A DNA stretch of 38,829 nucleotides from Pseudanabaena sp. M085S1SP2A07QC (GTDB lineage: Bacteria; Cyanobacteriota; Cyanobacteriia; Pseudanabaenales; Pseudanabaenaceae), in assembly GCA_020404895.1 (NCBI GenBank), contig JADBWK010000152.1, positions 1-38,829 of the forward strand, given 5' to 3'. The notes beneath the pieces are model-generated. The model did no database searches. It had not been told where the DNA came from and was given only the letters and a program-made list of their open reading frames with translations. Positions 1-7,055 of this stretch are shown in pieces; the stretch's first letter is position 1, and every line of letters starts with the position of its first letter. A program made the translations under genes and the position numbers.

Positions 1-119
1 AACTCTTTGTTCTTCCTTCTTGGAAACCCCTTTTTAACTTTAATTCTTTTTCTTGGCATTTTCCTAGTAGACAGTCAAAGTATTATCCCCTTCCTCTTTA
101 CCCACTACTTTCCGCGTAG

Positions 120-689
120 TCCCTTTTTCAGCAAGCCCTAGTTACTTCCACCCTTACTCTTGGCATGGCTGAGCATCAGACAGGCTTTGCAGGCATAATT
201 AGCTTAAAACCCTCCACGCTTACCTTAGTAATTCATGATGTCGTGCGATCGCTTGCTAAGCATGGATTTAAACGATTCTTCTTTCTGAATGGTCATGGTG
301 GCAATATTGCTGTCCTCAAAACTGCCTTCACAGAGATTTATAACGAGCTGCCTGATGTGCGTTGTCGGCTTGGTAACTGGTGGGCAAGTAATGACATGTA
401 TAAACTGGTTAGAGAGCTTTATGGCAATCAAGAAGACTATCACGCTACGCCCAGTGAAGTTTCTGTCACGATGTATCTCTATCCTGACTCGATCAAAAAT
501 GTCTCTCTTAGCGAATATGTCAACAAAGATAGCCGCACTTACAGTCCAGAAGAATTTCGTAAACGTTATCCTGATGGTCGCATGGGGGCAAATCCTGCCT
601 TAGCAACTGTTGAACATGGACAACAACTTTTTGAACTCTCCGTCAAAGAGCTAGTCAGCCAATACAACGATTTTCTTGCTGAAGTCTAA
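120..689 (+). pseudogene. Creatininase-family amidohydrolase, 5'-truncated
   Basis: This is the C-terminal two thirds of a creatininase/FAPy-deformylase-family amidohydrolase, a metal-dependent hydrolase of cyclic amides. The first ATG is at 165. The family-like sequence already runs in frame before it (ALVTSTLTLG-MAEH, compare the usual ALVAPT..LGMA.HH) back to a TAG at 117-119, so that ATG is an internal methionine. The NGHGGN motif is intact at residues 42-47, and HATPSE corresponds to the later HA..E element. The N-terminal ExHG and Asp metal ligands that precede this part in full-length members (about 250 aa) are absent, and none of the three upstream frames encodes them. I infer a dead or partial gene. 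The recognition of the family is firm. Confidence 0.75.
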
Positions 690-691
690 AC

Positions 692-750
692 GAGCTAATA
701 AATTTTTTAAAAGTGTTGCTTTGCAACACTTTTAAAAAATTTATTAGCTC
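692..750. terminator. 28-bp perfect hairpin after creatininase fragment
   Basis: Arms 692-719 and 723-750 are perfectly complementary with a TTT loop. The hairpin starts 2 nt after the stop codon. A tract of T in the left arm and A in the right arm makes it a bidirectional terminator candidate. It belongs to the set of long perfect palindromes found at gene ends through the window. Confidence 0.7.
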
Positions 751-874
751 AGATCTGAGGGCAAAGCGCGGTAAATCCGATAAATAAGATTAAGTCATTT
801 GCAGCAAAGCACAAACCCATAAATCGTTGTATGCTGATCAACTTAAACATCAAAAGTACTAGCATTTTTCCCTC

Positions 875-1429
875 ATGCTTGATCGAGCAGCGATAACCGT
901 AGCGATTTCCCTATGTCCCGAAGAAGCAGTTTGTTACTTAGCGAGGGTTTACACAACCTTAGTTGTTTTCAATCCACCTGAGTTTATTAAGGCTTCTATC
1001 GGGAGTAGAGTGTTGATTCATTCCCTTGGCTATCCCGACAATCCCGAATCTGCCTATATGTGTAGGCAACTCATGGATGAGTTTGGTTTTGATACTGACA
1101 CTTTTCCTGCTTTTGCGATCCAAGGACTAGCCACGATCGCTTCTATTTTTCCCTGCGATCGTCAAAATTTGGATGTAGATTTTGAACTAGATCAACATCT
1201 CGATATTGCACCTACCAGCTTAATCGATCTGCAATCAAGGGTAGAAGATAGAGGGCAAGCTGCATGGTTAGTGCAGTTAAAAGAAACTTACTTTTTGCAA
1301 GAGCCAATTTATGATGTCCTACCCCCAATGAATACAGAAACGGGCAATGCATGGCTCCCACAACATCCATCCCATTTAGAAAATTTTCAAAATGCTCTAA
1401 GACGAGATATTCTGAGCAGTAAAGTTTAA
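875..1429 (+). CDS. Hypothetical protein, 184 aa
   Basis: I do not recognise this protein. It starts at ATG 875 (MLDRAAITVAIS) with no clear Shine-Dalgarno and ends at TAA 1427-1429. The sequence is mostly soluble in character and mixed alpha/beta: a hydrophobic, cysteine-containing N-terminal third (CPEEAVCYLARV, then VYTTLVVF) is followed by an acidic middle (DVDFELDQHLD) and a proline-rich stretch (YDVLPPMN) near residue 148. There are no obvious signal peptide, transmembrane helices or catalytic motifs. It stands alone between the creatininase fragment and the convergent toxin-antitoxin block. HIP1-type octamers inside the frame and normal codon use argue that it is a resident gene rather than a random frame. 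Confidence 0.6.
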   Translation: MLDRAAITVAISLCPEEAVCYLARVYTTLVVFNPPEFIKASIGSRVLIHSLGYPDNPESAYMCRQLMDEFGFDTDTFPAFAIQGLATIASIFPCDRQNLDVDFELDQHLDIAPTSLIDLQSRVEDRGQAAWLVQLKETYFLQEPIYDVLPPMNTETGNAWLPQHPSHLENFQNALRRDILSSKV

Positions 1430-1455
1430 GAAAAATGTTTTGTAATTGAGTAGGA

Positions 1456-1510
1456 TTATAGCCTTGCGATCGCCTATTCTCTGATTTGCAATGCGATCGC
1501 CTGATAAATT
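1456..1510. repeat. TA-spacer repeat, copy 1
   Basis: About 55 bp with two HIP1 octamers (TGCGATCGCC and ATGCGATCGCC) around a TTGCAATG core. It aligns almost base for base with 2149-2207 and 2745-2804. It lies 3' of the doc toxin gene. Confidence 0.75.
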
Positions 1511-1535
1511 GTTGATGCACCACCAGTCAATAAAA

Positions 1536-1922
1536 TTAGATTTCTTTAATGCTTTGCTGTAACCAGTTTGTAAAAATATCACGCTCTAACTCTCCAGAGG
1601 CTAAAGCCAACATAATTGCTTCTTGTTCATCAGTACAGGCGTTAATCTCAAGTCCATTTAGCACTAAGAATATTTCCATTGCTGCATGACCTGTACGTTT
1701 GTTGCCATCCACAAATGGATGATTCATCACGATAGAGAATCCTAGAGCCGCAGCTTTATCAACAATTGTAGGGTATAGATCTTTTCCACCAAATGTCATG
1801 CGCGGTTGGGCGATCGCCGATTCTAATGCTCCCAAGTCACGAATACCTTCGGCTCCACCTGAGCGTTGGGTAACTTGATGATGGATATCAAGAATTTCTA
1901 CTAATGTGAGATAACGAATCAT
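1536..1922 (-). CDS. doc: Death-on-curing (Doc/Fic-fold) toxin
   Basis: This is a type II toxin of the Doc family (128 aa, full length). The Fic-type motif HPFVDGNKR at residues 68-76 matches the Doc signature HxFx[DN][AG]NKR. Phage P1 Doc phosphorylates and inactivates EF-Tu, and the same reaction is inferred here. The N-terminal region (YLTLVEILDIHHQV) and the GGAEGIRDLGALESAIAQP stretch are typical of Doc proteins. ATG 1922 overlaps the stop of the upstream antitoxin gene by 4 nt, giving translational coupling in an antitoxin-first operon. It is the first of three consecutive toxin-antitoxin modules on this strand. Confidence 0.92.
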   Translation of the reverse strand: MIRYLTLVEILDIHHQVTQRSGGAEGIRDLGALESAIAQPRMTFGGKDLYPTIVDKAAALGFSIVMNHPFVDGNKRTGHAAMEIFLVLNGLEINACTDEQEAIMLALASGELERDIFTNWLQQSIKEI

Positions 1923-2116
1923 GCTAAACGACGATAGAGTTCAGCATTCTTTTGCAGTACATAACTTACGGCTTCACTAAACTCCTTTTTGGGGCTAGAC
2001 AACCAATTTTCTATGCTTGCTTGTAATAGAGCTTCGGGAGATACTTGACTCTCTTGAGCTAATTTATGTATTTTTTGAAGTTGCTCGTCTGGAAGATTAA
2101 TAGTAATAGAAGCCAT
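1919..2116 (-). CDS. Doc-associated antitoxin, ribbon-helix-helix type
   Basis: A protein of about 65 aa encoded directly upstream of doc and overlapping it by 4 nt. The start is taken at ATG 2116 (MASITINLPDEQ); an in-frame TTG at 2119 is less likely. The N-terminus (SITINLPDEQLQKIHKLAQES) looks like a ribbon-helix-helix DNA-binding strand plus helix, suited to operator binding and autoregulation. The C-terminus YVLQKNAELYRRLA resembles the toxin-binding tail of Phd/Doc-type antitoxins and should neutralise Doc. The function is inferred from gene order and these two segments. Confidence 0.8.
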   Translation of the reverse strand: MASITINLPDEQLQKIHKLAQESQVSPEALLQASIENWLSSPKKEFSEAVSYVLQKNAELYRRLA

Positions 2117-2148
2117 CAAAAACCTCTTAATGTTCTAACTAACTAAAA

Positions 2149-2207
2149 TTATAGCCTTGCGATCGGCTAGTCTATGAGTTGCAATGCGATCGCCCAATAA
2201 ATCAAAT
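2149..2207. repeat. TA-spacer repeat, copy 2
   Basis: Second copy of the spacer. ATTATAGCCTTGCGATC is identical to copy 1, and the second half (TTGCAATGCGATCGCCCAAT and on) is identical to copy 3. The left HIP1 has one change (GCGATCGG). It lies between the Doc module and the ParE module, 3' of the parE-like toxin. Confidence 0.75.
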
Positions 2208-2230
2208 TATCTCAGCCCATCAAAGAGATT

Positions 2231-2515
2231 TTAATTAGAGGAAAGGTTCTTTGCGCCGTGAACTACAGCCAGAATATCTACTTTGTCGGAGCCAACGTAA
2301 TAAATGATGCGATAGTTTGCTTCAATGACTTCGCGTATTTGCTCTAAGTTGATTTCAGGCAACATCCTCCCCGAATTGGGGAATGTACCAATTTGTTGCG
2401 ATCGCTTTGTAATTAAGTCCACTAATCGAGTTGCATATTGAGGTGAAACCTGAGCATGATAGCTATGAATTGCTGTCAACTGTTCAATCGCTTTGTTTGT
2501 CCAGAATACATTCAT
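2231..2515 (-). CDS. RelE/ParE-family toxin
   Basis: A 94-aa protein of the RelE/ParE superfamily. The N-terminal pattern (VFWTNKAIEQLTAIHSY) is the usual first strand plus helix, the middle has FPNSGRMLPE, and the C-terminus (IREVIEANYRIIYYV followed by VDILAVVHGAK) is the canonical REV..NYRI.Y....I.IL.V.HG pattern of ParE-like toxins. Family members either poison DNA gyrase (ParE) or cleave mRNA on the ribosome (RelE); the ParE-type pattern favours gyrase, but this is inference. The start overlaps the stop of the upstream antitoxin gene by 4 nt. Confidence 0.9.
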   Translation of the reverse strand: MNVFWTNKAIEQLTAIHSYHAQVSPQYATRLVDLITKRSQQIGTFPNSGRMLPEINLEQIREVIEANYRIIYYVGSDKVDILAVVHGAKNLSSN

Positions 2516-2700
2516 GGTTGAAGTCCAAACTGCGATCGCACTTCTTCAACGGATTTAACTCGACCTGCTTGACTGTCTGCTAGACCTGCTTCAACGGCTA
2601 GAATCACATACACTTGTTGCATGATGTCATCCCAAGTGCAGTTGTCAGGTAATTTTTCGATGAGGCTTTGGGCTTGCTGTTTGACGTTAAGTACTGTCAT
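2512..2700 (-). CDS. Antitoxin partner of ParE-like toxin
   Basis: A 62-aa protein (MTVLNVKQQAQSLIEKLPDN) encoded immediately upstream of the ParE-like toxin with a 4-nt overlap. This small helical antitoxin type (about 60-75 aa, with CTWDDIMQQVYV in the middle and a basic-acidic tail, VEEVRSQFGL) is common next to ParE toxins in cyanobacteria. No classical DNA-binding motif is visible. Its role rests on gene order and size. Confidence 0.8.
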   Translation of the reverse strand: MTVLNVKQQAQSLIEKLPDNCTWDDIMQQVYVILAVEAGLADSQAGRVKSVEEVRSQFGLQP

Positions 2701-2744
2701 GGTTTAGCTTCCTCTAAATCTTTATCTTAGTATATTATCCAATT

Positions 2745-2804
2745 TTGTTTGGGCGATCGCCTAGTCTATAAATTGCAATGCGATCGCCCAATAAATCGAA
2801 ATAT
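2745..2804. repeat. TA-spacer repeat, copy 3
   Basis: Third copy. Here the two HIP1 sites form a perfect inverted repeat, GGGCGATCGC at 2751-2760 and GCGATCGCCC further on, so this copy can form a 10-bp stem. It lies 3' of the PIN toxin and 5' of the ParE-module antitoxin. Confidence 0.75.
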
Positions 2805-2850
2805 CAACCCGTTTCAAGGTTGGATTCGGCTGCGGCATGTCGATCACTAC

Positions 2851-3258
2851 CTAAGAAAATAAATTAACAAAATCGGTAGCTTTAGCGATCGCAATGTCCT
2901 GATATTTAACAAGTGATAAAAGATGTTTGTCTCCTGTGACTATATGGCTTGCGTTACCAATTACGGCGCATTCGATAACCATGTCATCATCTGCATCGTT
3001 AGGAACTGCTTTGAGTGTTCCAGAAATTTCGACCATGCGGGAAAAGCTCAAAATCTCGCCTACAGCAGATTGGGTTTTGTCTTCCGAGAACTTAAATTTC
3101 AACAATAGCTTTTCTGCAAATTCGTCCATGATTTCTTGACAGGTAACTGATTCTATTTGTCCGATTTTAGCTAGGGCTAAGGCTCGAAATGGGCTGCCAG
3201 TTTGTGAAAACAATGCAGAAATCAAAATGTTTGTGTCAAAAACAACTATGTATTTCAC
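2851..3258 (-). CDS. PIN-domain toxin (VapC-like, COG1569 type)
   Basis: A 135-aa PIN-domain ribonuclease of the putative toxin-antitoxin PIN family. Visible active-site acidic residues are D8 in VVFDTNILISAL, E42/E46 in the second helix (QEIMDEF), the D90-D92 cluster in NDADDDMVIECA with E96, and D110 in IVTGDKHLL. PIN toxins are Mg-dependent endonucleases that cut tRNA, rRNA or mRNA; the target here is unknown. The gene starts at ATG 3258, touching the stop of the antitoxin gene by one base, so the two are co-translated. Confidence 0.88.
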   Translation of the reverse strand: MKYIVVFDTNILISALFSQTGSPFRALALAKIGQIESVTCQEIMDEFAEKLLLKFKFSEDKTQSAVGEILSFSRMVEISGTLKAVPNDADDDMVIECAVIGNASHIVTGDKHLLSLVKYQDIAIAKATDFVNLFS

Positions 3259-3497
3259 TATTTTTCGTGGACTACTAAATCAATAAAATCTTCTCTTTCT
3301 TCCTCTGACATTTTTTCCCAGTTATAGCCACGCTCTTTTGCGGCAAGTTTAACTTTATCCGCGCCATAGCCAGATAAGTCTTGCCATTGCTGCCATTGAG
3401 AAAGCAGTAGGAATCTAAAAATCTCTATTTTTTGCTCTTGTGGTAGTTGTTTGACAAGTTCTACAACTTGCTCGTTACTTAGTGTTAGGCTTGGCAT
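3258..3497 (-). CDS. Antitoxin partner of PIN toxin
   Basis: A 79-aa acidic helical protein (MPSLTLSNEQVVELVKQLPQ), a type regularly encoded before cyanobacterial PIN toxins. The N-terminal half (residues 1-35) resembles the SxEQ.xELVKQLP antitoxin family. The C-terminus (AAKERGYNWEKMSEEEREDF) is likely the toxin-binding tail. No typical DNA-binding fold can be read by eye. It is the first gene of the third module and ends 1 nt into the toxin start. Confidence 0.78.
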   Translation of the reverse strand: MPSLTLSNEQVVELVKQLPQEQKIEIFRFLLLSQWQQWQDLSGYGADKVKLAAKERGYNWEKMSEEEREDFIDLVVHEK

Positions 3498-3640
3498 TTT
3501 GGTGTTCTCCAGATATTGATTCTAAAAAATAATGTTACTTGGTTTGATTGCATAGTAGTAAGGCTTGATCGACCAATAAATTTAATATTGCTACTAAATT
3601 TATGACCTACAGCAATTGTCATCTGAGTCTTGGCAACATT

Positions 3641-4894
3641 TTAAATATTGGAAATAGGTAGTTTCTCAACCACATCTGATTCCTTGTTCACCCTTAGCAT
3701 AGTTCTCAAACACATTCTATATTTAGGATCAGTAAAACAGTAAGCATCACCTTTAGGAGAACGTTTAATAATTGGATTATTTGTTGAATTGGAGAGGAAG
3801 CTTAAAATTGAACGAACATTCACATCTAGATCGGTAGTCGATTCTTTAAATTCTCTTCTGAGAATTTCTTCAACATCCGACCATTTAAACTCCTCAATTT
3901 CAACTAATCCAAGAGAATAAAGTGTTTGATTTCGCCTGCCAACCTTGGTATCGCGCTCGTTCATCATAGATTCTATAACTGAGTAATTCATTGCTAATGA
4001 TTGTTTAAGCCAGAATTTATCTGCCTCATCTAATAAACTACGATCTATTTTTTTGTTTGTTTCTCCAAGAAAAGCGAGTTCTAGGCAATATTCATGTATA
4101 CGTTGAGGTAGTCTATCCGTCACCCAAGAAATATGAGATATTACCAAATCTATTTCATCGATATTGTACTTAAGTTCTGTGATAAAGCCCTGAGAAATTA
4201 AGTTTTTACATTGTTCTAGAGTCATTCTTGAAACTTCAGGTATTTCTCTAATCCGATTTGCAACAGTAGCAAGGTTTGATGTAGCTTGATAATACTGTCG
4301 CAAGTCGCTAGGTACACCAACAATTAGAAGATTTACTTTATAAGATGCATAGCGTGAATCATCAAGTAATGTTATGACATTTGCCAATTCTGTTAGCAAA
4401 GTTGGTTCTGCTCGGATTGATTCAAGGTTATCAAGTACCAAAATAGCTTGTTTTCCACCACTCAACTCATGAATGCGATTTAAGCAAGCCTCAAATGGCT
4501 CCATTTCACCTAGAATATACTGATTTTGATTTTGGATGCTGCCAGAAGCCACTACTGCACTAACATCAGCTTTTTTAGTTTCACTGTATCCAGTTTTTCT
4601 AGATTGTTTTTCTCTATTCAATAAGTTTAAAAATTCAGCATTAATAGATTTAAGTCTAGATGCATTTGCTAAATTTGCAATACATACTTCAATACCAAGA
4701 TTTTTTAAAACCCTCTTATAAAGCCAAGTCTTACCACTTCCACTCTCTCCATAAATCAATAAATGCATCCCACTTCGTAAGCCCTTCTTTAAATCTGCTT
4801 CTAGATCGGGACGATCTACATACATTGATTCGTTTATATCTGAAGCTCTTGGAGTAAAGACTTCTTCTGGTTTTTTACTTTGCTGCTGCCACAT
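3641..4894 (-). CDS. P-loop ATPase, AAA/ORC-like, unknown role
   Basis: A 417-aa ATPase. Walker A is GESGSGKT at 49-56, Walker B is ILVLDNLE at 151-158, a likely sensor-1 strand is NLLIVGVPSD, and an arginine-rich segment (DRLPQRIHEYC) sits where a sensor-2 or lid helix would lie. The order resembles AAA_16/ORC-CDC6-like ATPases. The last 100 residues (EEFKWSDVEEILRREF, then IIKRSPKGDAYCFTDPKYR) look like a winged-helix. The N-terminus RASDINESMYVDRPDLEADL is a typical lead-in for NTPases that act as switches or regulators. It is the last gene of an AT-rich trio with a membrane protein (70-nt gap) and an antitoxin-like gene. I do not recognise a named family member; a phage-defence or stress role is inference from context. 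Confidence 0.7.
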   Translation of the reverse strand: MWQQQSKKPEEVFTPRASDINESMYVDRPDLEADLKKGLRSGMHLLIYGESGSGKTWLYKRVLKNLGIEVCIANLANASRLKSINAEFLNLLNREKQSRKTGYSETKKADVSAVVASGSIQNQNQYILGEMEPFEACLNRIHELSGGKQAILVLDNLESIRAEPTLLTELANVITLLDDSRYASYKVNLLIVGVPSDLRQYYQATSNLATVANRIREIPEVSRMTLEQCKNLISQGFITELKYNIDEIDLVISHISWVTDRLPQRIHEYCLELAFLGETNKKIDRSLLDEADKFWLKQSLAMNYSVIESMMNERDTKVGRRNQTLYSLGLVEIEEFKWSDVEEILRREFKESTTDLDVNVRSILSFLSNSTNNPIIKRSPKGDAYCFTDPKYRMCLRTMLRVNKESDVVEKLPISNI

Positions 4895-4964
4895 AATTAC
4901 CTTTAATTTTTTAGTAGAACCAATACTTCAATATTGCTTGCTTAAAATGATCAGTCATATTACT

Positions 4965-5492
4965 TTATCCATTTTCAAAAGGAAATCTATATTTATAGAA
5001 GCGTTTAAAGAATGCATAATAAGGATGAATTTTATACTGTTTATTTGAAAAATAAGAATACAAATAGGCGTGTGGTTCTAAAGGATTAAAAAAAGGATTA
5101 TAAGAGAAAATTATAAGTAAAACAGCTAAAATATAAGCACTTTTTACAACTAAAAAAATTATGCCAGCAACTTGAAGAATAAATAATAGCCAACCATTGA
5201 GAATAGTCGTACCCAAGAAAATATTAAGTTTTTTTGAATAGAACAGCCAGTTAACTAAACCAGAAATTAGATTTACGGTTATCGGAATTCCAAATAAGTA
5301 AAACCAATTTAAAGGATGGTTTACAGAGTAGATAGAAGTTGCCAAAAAACTGTAGGACGTTAAGATACTGGGTAGTGCAAACCACATTGCCACCTCTATC
5401 TTCTCATTCGCATTTAAATAGGGGTTATCTGAGTAGTAAACATTAGCTTCAACAAAGTTGTTCAATTCCTTGCTAGAGTCAATTTTTTTCAT
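4965..5492 (-). CDS. Small multi-spanning membrane protein
   Basis: A 175-aa, very AT-rich gene. A soluble, charged N-terminus (residues 1-30, KKIDSSKELNNFVEANVYYS) precedes about four hydrophobic helices near residues 35-57, 62-86, 92-115 and 117-137. An aromatic, basic C-terminal tail (SNKQYKIHPYYAFFKRFYKY) is probably cytoplasmic. I recognise no family. It lies 11 nt after the antitoxin-like gene and 70 nt before the ATPase gene on the same strand, so co-transcription is likely. An ATPase next to a small membrane protein is a frequent plan for membrane-acting defence modules, but nothing here proves that. Confidence 0.65.
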   Translation of the reverse strand: MKKIDSSKELNNFVEANVYYSDNPYLNANEKIEVAMWFALPSILTSYSFLATSIYSVNHPLNWFYLFGIPITVNLISGLVNWLFYSKKLNIFLGTTILNGWLLFILQVAGIIFLVVKSAYILAVLLIIFSYNPFFNPLEPHAYLYSYFSNKQYKIHPYYAFFKRFYKYRFPFENG

Positions 5493-5503
5493 TATCGTCC
5501 TAT

Positions 5504-5851
5504 TTAAATTAAAAGTCTAAAATCTGAAGCAGAAAAATCTTGCTGAATCTGAGTAAGCTCAGCTTGAACTTGCGGATCTTGTGCCATTGCCGCTAATTCA
5601 TTCTTAATCCGATGAGATTGTTCGCGCAACTGACGAGCGTAGGTCAAACTATCCTTAATATCAGTACGATTCTCCCACACACCAATTAACCCAGAATTCA
5701 GTAATTGACGTGCAGTAAAAGTTTTTTTAGTCTCAGGCAAAGGAGAAAGCGAAACTACTACATCAACCTGTTGCCCTTGAAAAACAGGCAGATTGCTTAG
5801 ATAAATTTCACCATCTTTTTCTATAGTTTGTTGTAACCGAATTGCTTGCAT
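5504..5851 (-). CDS. Antitoxin-like protein, composite
   Basis: A 115-aa protein. Residues 1-35 (MQAIRLQQTIEKDGEIYLSN, then LPVFQGQQVDVVV) match the small N-terminal domain shared by many cyanobacterial antitoxins. Residues 45-75 (TARQLLNSGLIGVW, DSLTYARQLRE) match the tail seen before PIN toxins. Residues 84-110 (ELAAMAQDPQVQAELTQI) resemble yet another antitoxin tail type. No toxin gene follows; the next gene, 11 nt downstream, encodes a membrane protein. Either this is an orphan antitoxin or it regulates the membrane protein/ATPase pair. The composite look is my reading of remembered family patterns. Confidence 0.65.
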   Translation of the reverse strand: MQAIRLQQTIEKDGEIYLSNLPVFQGQQVDVVVSLSPLPETKKTFTARQLLNSGLIGVWENRTDIKDSLTYARQLREQSHRIKNELAAMAQDPQVQAELTQIQQDFSASDFRLLI

Positions 5852-5926
5852 AGCTTTATATTTCCTGCTTGTGCATACATTCTTAAAGCATATTTTTAGA
5901 TTATAGCCGAATTCAAACTCTTAGTA

Positions 5927-5969
5927 ATTTAGGTGATTAGCAAGAAAATTTCTACCTAATCACCTAAAT
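5927..5969. terminator. 14-bp hairpin between nrdJ and antitoxin-like gene
   Basis: Arms 5927-5940 and 5956-5969 (ATTTAGGTGATTAG and its complement) enclose a 15-nt loop. It lies 18 nt past the nrdJ stop on the minus strand and is a likely transcription terminator, though there is no long U run. Confidence 0.5.
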
Positions 5970-5987
5970 CGTTATGTTAGAGCAATC

Positions 5988-7055
5988 TTATGGCTTCTGT
6001 TCAGGGAACATACACTTATCAGAATCGCAACCCGCAGGTCCCGCATCCATCAACTCACCCGAATCATAACGCAACAAACTTGCGTAAAAATCATCAGACT
6101 TGCGACGTTCTAGCACCTCAGCACTGAGCTTCTCATAGGTAGCCTTATCGATTGGCTCAAAGGGCAAACGGGGGAAAGTTTGCAGGTCATCAAAACGCGC
6201 CAACAGCGCCGCCGAGATATAACCCTCATCATCACGAATCGCTTCGTAAATCTTCTTCCCTAAAGGCTCAATTTCATGCTCCCGTAACTCCAAAGTTGCA
6301 GAAGTATTATGACGGGTGTAATGCTTCTGCACCTGCATATAGAAATCAAACTGCGCCATCACATCGAACTTACTGATTTCTACTTGATCCGCACCGTCAA
6401 GGTCAGCCCAAGAAACACTCACAGGAATCTCCACCAGCCATTCCGTACATCTCGAATCGAAAGGATCATTGAGCAATTGTCCATTCTCATCCTTATCCGA
6501 TTGCGAAGGAATGATGCTATAGCCATAGTCCATGCAAGCCCGTGCCACAGGATCTTCCTTACGGAAAGTAATCCGACGGATAAAGCGCTGCGCCTTCGGA
6601 GGATGCCACCCTGGGGAAGCACCAGTGAGCAAGGATTTTGTCCCCGCAGGCTGAGTCGTCGTGCAACGATTCGGGCGGCGTAAACCATGCGAGTCACAAT
6701 ATTCCCAAACCGTCTGATGTACAATTTCACGCCAGCGATTTAGATAATTGGCTTCTTTCTCTTTGAAGTCTAGCCCCTGCACAGTGTCAGGACGACCCGA
6801 TTCAAACCAGCGCAACCATTCCACACCAAAGGCATGAACGAAGAAGTCAAATAGTCCTGTGAAGGATACACCCACAATTGGGTCAACTTCACGACTAAAT
6901 TGATAGCGTTCTTCATTAAAGCGATGATTGAGCAGCGCAGCAACCGACAAAGCACCTGCTTTAAAGGCTTCTTCTTGTTCTTTCTCATTACGAGGATTGA
7001 GTTGATTGAGATGCACCTCCGATAGATTACAGTGAAAATCAGCACCGAGAATTTC
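5988..7055 (-). CDS. nrdJ: Ribonucleotide reductase class II, C-terminal exon
   Basis: 3' exon of the adenosylcobalamin-dependent ribonucleoside-triphosphate reductase (class II, Lactobacillus-type monomer family). The enzyme makes dNTPs from NTPs without oxygen or a second radical subunit. Translation in the exon frame starts EILGADFHCNLSEV and continues to the C-terminal redox pair GCDSDKC near the end, with the conserved NRCTTTQPAGTKSLLTGASP block in the middle. The exon begins at 7055, directly after an in-frame TAA (7064-7062) that belongs to the intron. A GTG at 7016 could be mistaken for a start, but family sequence is clear before it. Joined to 8232-8306 it gives a chain of about 380 aa holding the catalytic Cys of NPCGE and the C-terminal thiols. 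Confidence 0.9.
   Translation of the reverse strand, partial: EILGADFHCNLSEVHLNQLNPRNEKEQEEAFKAGALSVAALLNHRFNEERYQFSREVDPIVGVSFTGLFDFFVHAFGVEWLRWFESGRPDTVQGLDFKEKEANYLNRWREIVHQTVWEYCDSHGLRRPNRCTTTQPAGTKSLLTGASPGWHPPKAQRFIRRITFRKEDPVARACMDYGYSIIPSQSDKDENGQLLNDPFDSRCTEWLVEIPVSVSWADLDGADQVEISKFDVMAQFDFYMQVQKHYTRHNTSATLELREHEIEPLGKKIYEAIRDDEGYISAALLARFDDLQTFPRLPFEPIDKATYEKLSAEVLERRKSDDFYASLLRYDSGELMDAGPAGCDSDKCMFPEQKP

Noticed and set aside
1212-1523. Minus-strand frames opposite the 184-aa gene
   Set aside because: They have no protein-like sequence or RBS and lie opposite a better plus-strand gene.
1450-2810. Integron with attC sites
   Set aside because: No integrase in the window, and the spacers lack the RYYYAAC/GTTRRRY core. 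The cassette idea is kept only as a hypothesis.
7016-7016. GTG 7016 as start of an independent nrdJ C-terminal gene
   Set aside because: Conserved residues EILGADFHCNLSEV lie in frame before it, so the exon extends to 7055.
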